Assembly (NCBI GenBank): GCA_006503535.1
Contig: QYRS01000018.1
Span: forward strand, 62,001-126,000
DNA length: 64,000 bases
Source: Arthrinium phaeospermum
Taxonomy: Eukaryota; Ascomycota; Sordariomycetes; Amphisphaeriales; Apiosporaceae
Reading direction: 5' to 3'
Below, in pieces: positions 12,890 to 23,661 of this stretch (its first letter is position 1; each line of letters begins with the position of its first letter). The notes under the pieces were generated by a model. That model was not told the origin of the DNA and did not search any database. It worked only from the letters and a program-made list of their open reading frames with translations. The translations under genes were made by a program, and so were the position numbers.

Positions 12890-14870
12890 ATGCCGGAAAT
12901 CATGAAGGAAGCACGAGTTCTATATTGGTTTCGCACCGACTTGCGCCTCCACGACTCCCCGGCGCTTCAGGCCGCCCTGGATCTCAAGCCAGCCGTCTTA
13001 TATCCCATCTTCACCTTCGACCCTCACTACGTCTACCACTCCAAGGGCAGCGGCAACCGCTGGCAATTCCTGTAAGCCCAAACTCTGTCTCTTTCGGGAA
13101 ATTTTCTAGAGCATGGGTAGTAGTTGCTGACTATTGCCTAGACTCGACTGTCAGAATGACCTGTCCGAGTCCATCACCAAGCTCAACCCCAAGTCCAAGC
13201 TCTTCGTGCTGCGCGAGGGCCCGCAGACGGTGCTGCCCAAGATCTTCAAGGCGTGGCGCATCACCCACCTGGTCTTCGAGCGCGACACGGACGCGTACGC
13301 GCGGGAGCGGGACCGGGCGGTGTCGGACCTGGCCCGGGACGCCGGCGTCGAGACCGTGACCCGGTCCGGCCGCACGCTGTGGGACAGCGACGCCGTCGCG
13401 GCCCAGCACGGCGGCAAGCCCACCATGTCCATGGCGCAGCTGCAGGCCGCGGGCAAGAAGGTCGGCCCGATCCCCCGGCCCCTCCCGGCGCCCACGTCCC
13501 TGCCGGACCCCGGCGAGACGCCCCTCGACTTTGAGCAGGAGCGGCCCGACGCGGACCCGGATCTGAACGCGCCCGTGCGCGAGGGCGAGTTCAAGCCTTT
13601 CAAGACTGGTATCGCCGGCCCCCACGGCGACTTCCGCCCCGAGGTCCTCGAGGAGCTCGGGTTTCCTCCGGCGACGACGCCTCACCGCGGGGGCGAGACG
13701 CGGGCCCTCGAGATGCTGGACCGCATCATGGCCGACGAGGAGTACACGGCCAAGTTCCAGAAACCCAAGACGAGCCCGGCCGCGTTCGAGCCGCAGTCGA
13801 CGACCCTTCTGTCGCCCCACCACCACTTCGGATCTCTCTCTCCCCGCCTCTTCTACTGGCGCGTGCAAGACCTGATCTCGCGCTTCAAGGGCAGCGCCTC
13901 GTCGCCGCCCGAGAGCCTGACGGGCCAGCTCCTGTTCCGCGACATGTACTTCGCCGCGCAAGCCGCCATCGGCCCGGCCTTCACGCAGACCTACGACAAC
14001 CCCCACTGCCGCTTCATCCCGTGGCACCTCCCTTCCCACGTCGAGCAAGGGACTGAGACGGGCACCAACGCCATCAGCGGTAAATATCATGTCGACTCGC
14101 CCGAGGCCGAGAGATGGTTCCAGCGCTGGAAGGCGGGGCTGACGGGCTTCCCCTGGATCGACGCCCTGATGCGCCAGCTCAAGCACGACGGCTGGATCCA
14201 CCACCTGGGCCGGCACTCGGTCGCCTGCTTCCTGACGCGCGGCGGCTGCTACGTCCACTGGGAGCGCGGCGCCGACGTCTTCGAGGAGTGGCTGCTCGAC
14301 CACGAGCCCGCCTGCAACGCCGGCAACTGGCAGTGGCTCAGCTGCACCGCCTTCTTCTCCCAGTACTTCCGCTGTTATAGTCCGATCGCCTTCGGGCAGA
14401 AGTGGGACAAGGAGGGCCGCTTCGTGCGGCGCTGGGTGCCCGAGCTCCGGGACCTCGACGCCAAGTACATCTACGAGCCCTGGAAGGCGCCCCGGTCGGC
14501 CCAGGACAAGGCCGGGGTCCGCATCGAGGGCGACGGCGGGCTGGGCAGCGACGGCAAGCGCGAGGAGGGGACCTACCCGGAGCCCATGCTGGACTTCAAC
14601 GAGCGGAGGAAGGTGTGTCTGGACGCCATGAAGACGGCGTACCAGGTCGGCATCCATGGGGATGACGAGAGGGTCAAGAATGGCACGTGGAGGGAGCTGT
14701 TCGAGGCCGCTGGCCAGGGGGAGATGCAGGAGGAGGATCACGCCTTCAGTGATGCGGATGCGGACCATGCTGACGATGCTGAGCACGCGTCGCACAAGCG
14801 GAAGCCCAATAGCAAAAAGGAAGGGCCTATGGATCGTCATGTCAAGAAGGTAAAGAAGGAGGAGGATTAG
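12890..14870 (+). CDS. (6-4) photolyase / cryptochrome family protein
   Basis: Two exons, 12890-13071 and 13142-14870, with a 70-base intron (donor GTAAGC, acceptor CCTAG), give 636 aa. An in-frame ATG at 12902 is an alternative start. The N-terminal antenna-binding domain begins RVLYWFRTDLRLHDSPAL. The C-terminal FAD domain has GQLLFRDMYF, GFPWIDALMRQL and GWIHHLGRHSVACFLTRGG. The two histidines of HHLGRH match the active-site pair of (6-4) photolyases, and NWQWLSCTAFFSQYF belongs to the electron-transfer and flavin region. The last 40 residues are lysine-rich (HKRKP...KKVKKEED) and look like a nuclear localisation signal. Known members repair UV (6-4) photoproducts with blue light; fungal relatives such as CryA-type proteins also regulate development. 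Repair function is well supported, signalling is inference. Confidence 0.93.
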
Positions 14871-15339
14871 GGCGAAGATGTGACGCATGCTAAGTTAGAC
14901 TGGTCCTTACCTGTGATAGTTTGCCCGTTAGATCAATCAAGGAGATATCTTTAAAGAGCTCCTGTCTGTCCTTGAAGCACACCGCGAAACTCTCTCCCAG
15001 ATGCATACCTAAGTAGATGTTCACGTCTACCCCCTTGATGGCGAAAGCGCAGCTTTGAGCATATGAGTATAATAGATATAAATTTCGTGAATAGTTAAGA
15101 GTCCAAAATATAAGAGAGCGATTACATAGTCATGTTTACCAGCATTGGCCTCTTAATTACAGCATCACCAATATGACAAACAGTCAACACCACGGTTACT
15201 TCTTGGGTATCGTCATCATCATACACACGTACTTCCGCTGCATTGTACCAAGTATAAAACAGTGTGCCTTTTTACCCCCATACTTACAAAAACGCGGGCA
15301 ACACCTCTATTACATGCTTGCTTGCCCCCAGTATACGCC

Positions 15340-15990
15340 ATGAAAACAGATATAGAACTCCGAACAGCAAGGACGTTTGGCCTCCCTGCCCCTGACGTGC
15401 CGAAGCTGGCACACCATGCCACTCGCCCACCCGCGACTTCTCTTCACACCCGACGTCTGGCGCGACTCTATCCCCACAACCGCCCGACGTACCGACCCCT
15501 TAGAGAACATCATAAAGTGCACCAGGAACGCAGACGTCTGCTCGACCTCTTATACCCCAAACCAACACAGGATCATCACCATCCTCATCCCCATCATCCT
15601 CACTTTGGCACTCACCCCCATCAACTTACTCATTCATACCAATCAGAACCAGTAGTGGACAAGGTGCACCAGGAAGACCTCGCCCAAATATACCTGCTGC
15701 CAACACAAATCTCTACCCTCACCACTACCGTCACCATGTACCTGCCCCAACCGCAAACCACGCTTCAGCAACATGACGGCGGGAAGACCCATCGGGAACC
15801 CGCCCCCCGGCTAGATCTCCAGCTATTGATAGTCCTCTTGCTCGTCTCTGCAGCCATATATTTGGCTTACATCGCCCTCGAACGGCTCTGTCCTTCCGAT
15901 GGCCCAGGATACAGACTTCCCGTCCTCGGAAGGAGAAGCAAAGACAAAAAGCAGCGCCCGCTCCACGCGGCGGAAGAGGGGCGATCCTGA
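15340..15990 (+). CDS. Doubtful hypothetical protein with one possible membrane segment
   Basis: From the first ATG the frame gives 216 aa. It is rich in His, Pro and Thr, has a run of His-Pro pairs mid-way, and near the end a hydrophobic stretch (LLIVLLLVSAAIYLAYIAL) followed by basic residues, which could be a single membrane helix. No family is recognised. Codon composition is C-rich but not like the neighbouring genes, and no splice structure supports it. It may be a chance frame. Confidence 0.2.
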   Translation: MKTDIELRTARTFGLPAPDVPKLAHHATRPPATSLHTRRLARLYPHNRPTYRPLREHHKVHQERRRLLDLLYPKPTQDHHHPHPHHPHFGTHPHQLTHSYQSEPVVDKVHQEDLAQIYLLPTQISTLTTTVTMYLPQPQTTLQQHDGGKTHREPAPRLDLQLLIVLLLVSAAIYLAYIALERLCPSDGPGYRLPVLGRRSKDKKQRPLHAAEEGRS

Positions 15991-16321
15991 TCTCCGGTGC
16001 CTGGGCTCATTGGCTCTACCCGAGACCTGATCTCGGCATAGCAGGCCAATGTCAGTACCGGCACTAGCCCACGACAACCCGGTAGAATCTCATTCGACCA
16101 GTCACCAAGGAAACCGAAGCCTCCGAGAACATTATAAATACTTGGCGCAACCTACAACGCTGCTCATTATGCGTTCCAACAAAATCCCTATGCATAAATT
16201 TTGGTACCTCGAGACATGGGCTAGGGGTTACGGCATATCATATCGAAGAATAAGCACCCGCCAGATACACCAAGTCAAACGAAAGCAAGTTCGCCACATA
16301 ACCACCAAGAACAAGCACACG

Positions 16322-16410
16322 ACCCATCGTTTTTCCCCTATAGTACTCGCGGAGGCCGAAAAGAAATACTGGTCGACCGAAATGGAGGTGTTAGGCCTCA
16401 TACCATCGCA
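16322..16410 (+). mobile_element. Possible Ty3/gypsy RNase H remnant
   Basis: One frame reads SPIVLAEAEKKYWSTEMEVL. In RNase H domains of fungal Ty3/gypsy elements the typical wording is close to AEKNYWPTELEVAGL after a PI-x-x-x-SR-x-L strand, so roughly 11 of 15 core positions agree. No reverse transcriptase, integrase or LTR is visible around it, so this would be a short relic. Based on remembered family consensus, not on a search. Confidence 0.35.
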
Positions 16411-17461
16411 AGAGGCGGAGCCCGTGCCATTGTCATCGGACAGCAATGGCCACCACAATGCAGCAACAGACCGGGTAAGCAAGCGACATTCGTTGTTTAT
16501 TTGTCCCTATCCCGGTGGTTGTTCCTCTTAACCCTGGCGTTTATTGCTTATTATTCCAGTGTTTCCTGGTGGAAAACCCATCGTTCACTCTAGACATTGC
16601 CGTTATCACCTCCCGGAACTAATATTGAGACTCAATAGGAGACGGCGCAACCATCTCTGGCGATAGTTGGTACAATAAGCGGGACACCCACCGGCAGGGG
16701 GGCGAAGTGCTTCGGACCCGGACAATTTGCTCCAGCCCCAAGGGGAACTGAAAGCACGGAGCGTACACGTAGAAGTTACTCGGACAGTTTCTGACGAGTT
16801 TGGTTGATGCCTGTGCTGTGTTTTGGGAAACGATTCTTGATTTCGGTCAACGGGAGAATTTGGCGCCTTGAGGGCGAGCGAGACCCCGTTTGTACCGTTG
16901 CTGTTATATCTATTTTTACCTTATGCGTACGTGCGTCATGGAAAGGAAAGGAGGTCTGCTACGCCTGCCATCGTTATTGGAAATCATCAGCCCAGCAGCG
17001 TTTTGCCCCCTTGGATTCCGCTAGGATTAGCAGCTCATCAGTCGCACATTTGAAGTTATTCCGAGTTGGTGACCACAAAGAAAAAACCGTCTATTATGCT
17101 AGAAATACAGCCCCAGGCCATCTTTGACCCGAGTTGCCCCATTTCCGTTCCACGCACACCCCCTCTTCTCGCTTCTCGTTCGGTCTAGCGGTGCAGGTAT
17201 GTACAAGTTGGCAAGTGGTTGTGATGACGATGGCCCTGTGTACAGATAGCCAGCCACTTGAAGCAGCTTTCTACCTCCCCCAGTTCGTCCATCCCTCCAT
17301 TCATCGTCACCCATCGGTTCCTTCGCTTCCCCCTCCGAGATTTGACAGACACTGGGCTGGCAGAACTTGGTAACGTGATGTTAAGGAAGCCCTTCCTCGT
17401 TCTGCTGCTGCTGTTGTTTCGGAGGTCTCTCCCCATTTCTCCCGTGCTCCCTGCAGCTCGT

Positions 17462-17889
17462 CTATGCCGGGGTCCGCTTGAGGTCGCGCGAGGCCTGCTT
17501 GAGGCTGAAGTTGCATTCCTCGTAGGCGCGGCCGGCGCCGAAGCCGACGCCGACGAAGGCGGGCCACGCGCGGCGCTTGAACAGGAGGACGGAGAAGACG
17601 ACGCCGAAGCCGAGGCCGAGGGTGGACTTGATGAGCATGTTGGAGAGGCAGCGGTCCCACTATAGGCAATTCGGAAAACCCCAGGTTAGCATTATTATTC
17701 CCATTTATCCTGGCCTTTTTCGAACTACCACCGCCGCAACAACCCGTTGAGGTATGATGCAAGGGGTGATGTTGCTTAAAGAAGCATTCGGCGGTGTTGT
17801 AGAGGGTGTGTTACCTTCTCGTTCAAAAGTGCCTCGCTGACGGGGCGCGAGACGGCGCTCGAAGGCCGGGGAACCGAGGTGTCAGACAT
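17462..17889 (-). CDS. MIC10: MICOS subunit Mic10, inner-membrane crista-junction protein
   Basis: Exon 1 is 17889-17815, exon 2 is 17659-17462, with a 155-base intron (acceptor CCTATAG); product 90 aa, the family's usual size. The protein has a short soluble N-terminus, the family hallmark KWDRCLSN, then two membrane segments, each with a glycine-rich motif: [13 protein letters not shown] and [16 protein letters not shown]. Between them lies the positively charged loop KRRAW. In yeast, Mic10 oligomers bend the inner membrane to form crista junctions, and the glycine motifs are needed for this. The gene is divergent from URB2 and starts 520 bases from it. Confidence 0.93.
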
Positions 17890-18409
17890 GGTGGGTTGGA
17901 TGTGCTGTAGTTGAATGTATTAGCATCAATTGATTTTGCCTGCAATGGGGCATTCGAAGAAGCTGCTGACCTGGTTGCGTCGGCGTGAGGTGTGGTGGCA
18001 GGAGGGGCAGGAAAAAGAGAGGTTTCTTGCGGTTGACGTCGTTATGTCATGCGATTCAAATTGAAGCTCTCCAGTCGGGAATCTCTCTCTCGCCCCAAAT
18101 TCGAGCTCGGCCGCCCGGGATCTTCCTTCAATTGGGCCTTATCGCTTTAAGCGAGCTAACCACTTGCTGGATTGTGCCTGCTGTGGTGTGCCCGCCAAGC
18201 CGCCTGCAGCGAGAGCTTAGGCCGAGGGCGGTGAGGCGCTAGCCGCATGGATTAAGTTTAGCGTTCCCGCCCTGCGATTGAACCGGCAGAATCCAAAAAA
18301 AGTTGCGACTCGAGCGTACCTTATCGCGGGGAGCTTGGGAGTGATAGCAGGACCGAGAAAAAGTGACGAGAGTTGAAGGCCCCGGTTGTTGATGATTTGA
18401 AGAAGTCGC
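17890..18409. promoter_or_regulatory. Shared divergent promoter region of MIC10 and URB2
   Basis: The 520 bases between the two start codons must hold both promoters. No clear TATA box was found, as is common for housekeeping genes. Co-regulation of the pair is possible but only inferred from arrangement. Confidence 0.45.
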
Positions 18410-21400
18410 ATGCCTGTCATAGGCAGTCCAACATTCGTCATGGCCAAGGGAGAAGACCAAAATGTAAGCAATGTCCCGGAAACTCCCATATGCAATCAAT
18501 CAAGCAGCCAATTCTTCTCAAGCATCCCCCAACTGACCAAAGAAACTCGACCTTGTAGGAGAGGTATCTGGCCCTCATCAAATGCGCCAGGTCGCTCGAC
18601 CAGGACACCACCCAACCTCTGAACGACAAAATCGACAACCTATGGCAGCTCATAATCGCCGCCAAAGCCGGCTCCTTTTACGCCGCCGAGGAGATCGGCC
18701 TGCGATGGCTTCTCAAGCAAATGGACGGCTCTAGCGACGCCGCCGAACAAGTGCGCCGATATCCTTTTACCTGGACCGTCCTCGGCCACCTGTTCGACCG
18801 AATCCCCCTGTTCTCCCTGTCACGCATCTTCATAGAGAGGCGCTTCCTCTCGGTTCTCCAGCAGGCGGCCAAGGACCTGGCCACACCGCACAAGCAACAA
18901 CCCGACGCGGACGCCATGGAAGTCGACGGAGGGCACAAGGCAAAGAAGTCCAAGAAGAGGAAGAGGGAGAGCATGGCTGCGGCGACCTTCGATCTCGAGA
19001 AACTACGAAGCCCCGAGCTATGCATCAAGTCGGCTGCCGAGCTCTTTGGCTCGCTTTCCAAACTGCTCGCCCTCCTCGACGCCGCACCGAGTCAACTTGC
19101 CGAAGAGGTCACCATTGGCGCCGAACATGTCAAGTCGCTGTTCCGAGTGCCGGCTAACGAGTCTAGAGAAATCGTCGCCCCCTTGCTCGCCATCTGCCGA
19201 CGCGTTCCCGATGTTGCGGGAGACAGTATCCCTTCGGAGTATGTGAACTGGATCAAGGTTTCGGCGCATGTGTGGGACCTGCGTGCTGCCCGCAAGGAGG
19301 ACGCCGACGAGTTTGCCAAGTACTTGTTTTCTGTCAGCTGTATCCTCATGTCCAAGCTGGAAGGCTTGGCATTGGACGAGCAGAGACATCAGATTGATCC
19401 CGTGGCCCACAGATGGCTCTTGGAAGCCTCGCAACTCCTCATGAAGAACCTCGTCAATCCTGCCAAGGCCGCCTTCTCCAACTCTGACAATGGCAATCTT
19501 ATTCTATTGACTGTTGCGTTGGCTAGCGCGCCGGCCCGGGACATCGCCACGTGTACCAACGTGCTATGGCGACTTGCCGTTGGAACGCAGCACTCCGACG
19601 ACCCCTTGGCCAAGAAGGCCTTTGCGCTGTGGACACAGGGCGTCTTCGCTTTCTTGCTGAAGGCCCTAGAAGAAGCGGAGGCGGCTGATAAGGCCATCAT
19701 CACACACATGCTGAACACCGCCATATCCACAAAGTCCTCGGTCGAGAGTGCTACTACGCGACGGATATGTACAGAGTACGCCCTGAAAGACGGCACCGAT
19801 TGGCCCCTGGTGGCCAAGACGGTCCAGTGCGAGCCCGACTTGTTTGTTATGGACAGCGAGCTCCTGGCGACCGTTTTGGCGCGGGCCAAGACCGTATCGC
19901 GCTCGGATGGGGCCGATAGCGATGTGGTTGTGACCGAAATGCTTGCCCCGTTGATGCAAGCATTTTCTAGGTTGCGAGATCTGTCTGGGTTTGTGCACAC
20001 ATGGCACGCGCAGCTGACCCAGATGGAAAATGAATCGAAAGACGCATTGGATAAGTCTATCTGGACCGATTCCAGACTTAGAGATGAGTTTGCTCAGATT
20101 ATGGAGAGTTCGTTGTCCACCACTCAGGTGCTCAACTTGATCGACTGGTTAGACTCCCAAGATGCTGGCCCAGGGGCGTTGCTCATCATATCTGGTGCCT
20201 TGACCGAGTCCATAACCCAAGACGAATACAAGAAGGCAGTTGGAACGAAGCTAGTTGGCATGGTCCTCAAGAAGCCAGTTGACCGAAAATACTCTGCCGA
20301 CATCCGGGGTCTCAAGTTCCGAGTAATTGGCGAGACAATCACTTGGTTATCAGCTGACGGAGTGCATAAAATCTGGACAGAAATGAGCTCTGAGATCAAG
20401 AAAGCTCTCAAGAAAGGCACACTCGCTGGAGCAGATACCTTCGAGGCGTTTAAGTGTATCAGCCAATTCTGCTTGGCCATGGACCCTGATGGTTCCGACC
20501 AAGCTGAAGTGATAAAGATAGGATGCCCACCTGTTGAAAGGCTCACTGCTGAGGTGGAAGACCTCAACGATCCGACCGCGCACCCTTATTTCCTTGATTA
20601 CGTCGAGGTTATATTGGGCGATTATGCGTCACTATCAGAATCCCCCGAATACAAGGCCAGTGGCTTCCACACAAATATCTTCCAATTACTGAAGGCGCTC
20701 AGGAAGTTTTTGCAAGCTGGAGTCCAGGAGTCTCCCCGCATAACTTCTATACTCGGGTCATTCGTGACGAAAGGCCTATATGAATCCGTGCTCCACCTCT
20801 TCCTTGACGAGATCCTGCGCGACATGGATGGGGCCAGCGATATTTGCCCGTGGACAAAGCATGGATCCACAACCGACCTTTCCCTGCTGCTCAAGTTTCC
20901 TATTGCCTATTTATCCAAGGAATGTCGAAAACGGGTCATGTCGTCGTGGACGAAGTGGAAGAATCAGATCGCAGACCACTTCTCGTCGTCCGCCGAATAT
21001 GCAGGACTCGTCATGAGTGTCCTACTCCACGTCTCGATACAGCCAACATTCTACAATGTAAGTCGTGACGACCAATACTCTAGAGACGTGTTTCTGACTG
21101 GCGCATAGGATATGAAATTTAGCGATATTGTAGACTTTGGTCTGAGGTTATCTCCACAACCTGCGGACATCCTTACTGGTCTCGGAAGGCTGACCGAGCT
21201 CACTGTTGGGTGAGTCGCTTCCTCATCCCCGAACTATACGTGGAACGTCACTGACCATACACAGTCACATTGTTGATAATGCAGGACCAGCAGCAGACTC
21301 ATACATCACAGAAATCTCCTCCTACGCCCAGAATCTTGAGGTCTCTGAAACTGAGGATAAGAGAGCGCATCTAGTGCTATTGCAAAGCGCCATGCTTGCT

Positions 21401-22837
21401 CTCAAGCGCAGAAACCAAGGCAAATCGACCAAAGCGCACATAGTCGCTGTCTTGGTGCAGAAGCAGCGCACCATGATCGAGCAGAGCCTCACCCGCTTTG
21501 CTTCAGACTGGAAGAAGATCAAGGGAGACACGAGTGACGAGAGCAAGCTTGTCGAGCTTGATCTGACACTTGATGCTTCAGAAACGATAAAGGAGGAGAT
21601 TGCTGCCCAGCCTATTGAGCTGCCTTCCAAGACCCTGAAGAGGCTCAGCGAAGCGAGCCATAAGCTCTGCACTGATGGCAACAGCACTGGGTGGAAGCTG
21701 AGGACCTTCCTCACTTGGAATCACCACGCCGCTGGGGACATCGAGGAATTTGTCAAGGAACAGAGTTCTGTTGGGGCGGGACTCGGCGATGACGAAGAGG
21801 CCATCTCTGCTTATGTCGACGCTGCTACCAACGGCTACGACACGGCGAAGAAACTGGAGCTGCTTCAGCACCTCATCAGCGTGCACGAGTCGTGGAAGGG
21901 TTCCAGCGCAATGTGTCTCATCGTGCAGAGAATCGTGAACACCATACCATGTGAGTAGCCTCCTTCAACCTCTTTCTTGCAATGTCGCCCTAACATATAT
22001 CCAGCTTCAGTGAAGTCGACACCTTCCGAATCCGGCTCCTCTTTCGACCTCGCGACGGTCTACAACTCACTGACCCTTCTCCTGATCAAGACGACGTCGC
22101 CGAAACAGTTCGGGGACATCGTCCAGACTATGGTAGATCTGCTCGAAAAGCATGCCGCGGCGATAAGCCAGTCCAACATCGACTTCACGCTATCCAGCAT
22201 CGCGAGGATCTGCTCCGTCGAAGGACCTCAGCTGGAGACGGGCCCCCATGTCACTGGCGAAGTGTTTGTGCAACTCTGCGGTCTGGTCGGGGCCATCATC
22301 CGCCGCCATCGAACCCGGTTACGGGGCCACCACCACCTCCTGGTGACGATCCTGCAGACGCTCCTCCGCGTGCTCCTCGCGGACCCGGCCCTCAAATCCT
22401 CCTCCAAACAACCCACCACCAATACGACGTCCTTCCTCTACCCGCCCTGGCTCGACGAGCCCCTGCGCGCGCACCACGCCGCCAAGCTCACGCGCCTCCT
22501 GACGCTGCTGTGCGAGCCCAGCAACGCGGCCCTGGCGTCGAGCTCGACGAAAAAGCACAAGAGCGCCCTGGACTCGGCCAAAGACACGGCCCGGCGCGAG
22601 GTCGGGCAGCACGTGTTTAGGGTGGTCCTGCTGTACATCAAGCTGCAGCTCGAGCGGGGCGACGTGCCGCGCGACGTCCGCCGCGCCCTCGAGCCCGGCA
22701 TGTTCTCGGTGCTGAGCGTCACGTCCGACGGCGGGCGGCGCGTCCTCAACGAGTCCATGGACGCCAGCGGGCGCGTCATCTTTAGGCGGCTGTTTGCCGA
22801 GTTTAGCAAGTCGGTGAGGCGGAATCAAAGTGTGTAG
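18410..22837 (+). CDS. URB2: Ribosome biogenesis protein Urb2/Npa2
   Basis: Five exons: 18410-18463, 18559-21057, 21109-21209, 21265-21950 and 22005-22837, total 4173 bases, 1390 aa. All introns are short with GT-AG ends. The start could also be the in-frame ATG at 18440. The protein is a long helical-repeat type with little low-complexity sequence apart from a basic patch (KAKKSKKRKRES) near residue 125, a likely nuclear signal. The C-terminal part (RTRLRGHHHLLVTILQTLLR and what follows) matches the Urb2/Npa2 C-terminal domain as I know it. Yeast Urb2 acts with Urb1, Dbp6, Nop8 and Rsa3 in an early pre-60S particle in the nucleolus. Yeast Urb2 is somewhat shorter, about 1170 aa. Confidence 0.88.
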
Positions 22838-23401
22838 ATGCCTGGATGACATGCGAGATACCTACTTAGGCTTGATGTAGATAGATAGGAAAGCAAGAGT
22901 CGGCGGCGTTCGGGAGGGGGGTTGCTTGATTCATTGCGCGCGTTCGAACCTGTCTAGGCGCCTTTAGATGGAGGTTGTGTCATAGATATATATCCAAGAA
23001 GAAAAATTTATATGGCTTTTGTTCACATGTTTGAGCAGATCAACGGTGCTCCCGAGATGAACATGGATAGGAAAAAAACGTGATTGATTGCTAACTGTGC
23101 GGGTATATGAAACGAGAAGCATTTGTTGCAATTAGCTAGGCCTCCATCCTCCCAATGAATGATCGTTCTGACTGGTAGCAGCTTTTCAAACCAATTCCAT
23201 CGTCCACCAACTTACACATCCAAACAGCCGAAGGTGGCAGCGAGACGTACATACACGTTTAGATTACACTGGCAAGCAAAACATTTGAGCTTCGAAACAG
23301 GAAAACACGCCTGATTGGAACAAACCCCTGATAACTCCCAATAAAGTCACAAACAACACGCACGAGAAACCCCTGACAATGAAGTCCCATACCGTCCCAT
23401 C
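22838..23401. other. Convergent 3' flanks of URB2 and the AT-hook gene
   Basis: 564 bases separate two converging stop codons. AT-richer than the genes; it should hold both 3' untranslated regions and polyadenylation sites. No gene seen. Confidence 0.5.
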
Positions 23402-23624
23402 TCATACCCTCTTCGGCCGCCCTCTCCCACGACCCGCCGGCGAGGCGGTCGGAGTAGCCTTGGTCTTACTACTGCTGCTGTTGGTGACGGCAGTCCGCTT
23501 CGTCACCCGGTTCGACGCCCGCTGCGGCGTCGCGGCGGCGGCGGCGGCGGGCTTCTTGTTAGGAGTAGTAGCAGCAGCACCCTTCCTCTTGACAGCTGAA
23601 GAAGTCCCGTTGACCTTGGCAGCG

Positions 23625-23661
<37 letters not shown>

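Larger units (their letters stand above)
14871..17461. other. Intergenic stretch between photolyase and MIC10
   Basis: About 2.6 kb with no well-supported gene. It contains one doubtful plus-strand frame (15340-15990) and a probable retrotransposon RNase H scrap near 16320-16410, both listed separately. The rest shows nothing recognisable. Confidence 0.45.

Noticed and set aside
13131..14888. Minus-strand frame of 585 codons opposite the photolyase
   Set aside because: The plus strand carries intact photolyase motifs; the antisense product is Arg/Gly/Leu-rich with no domain.
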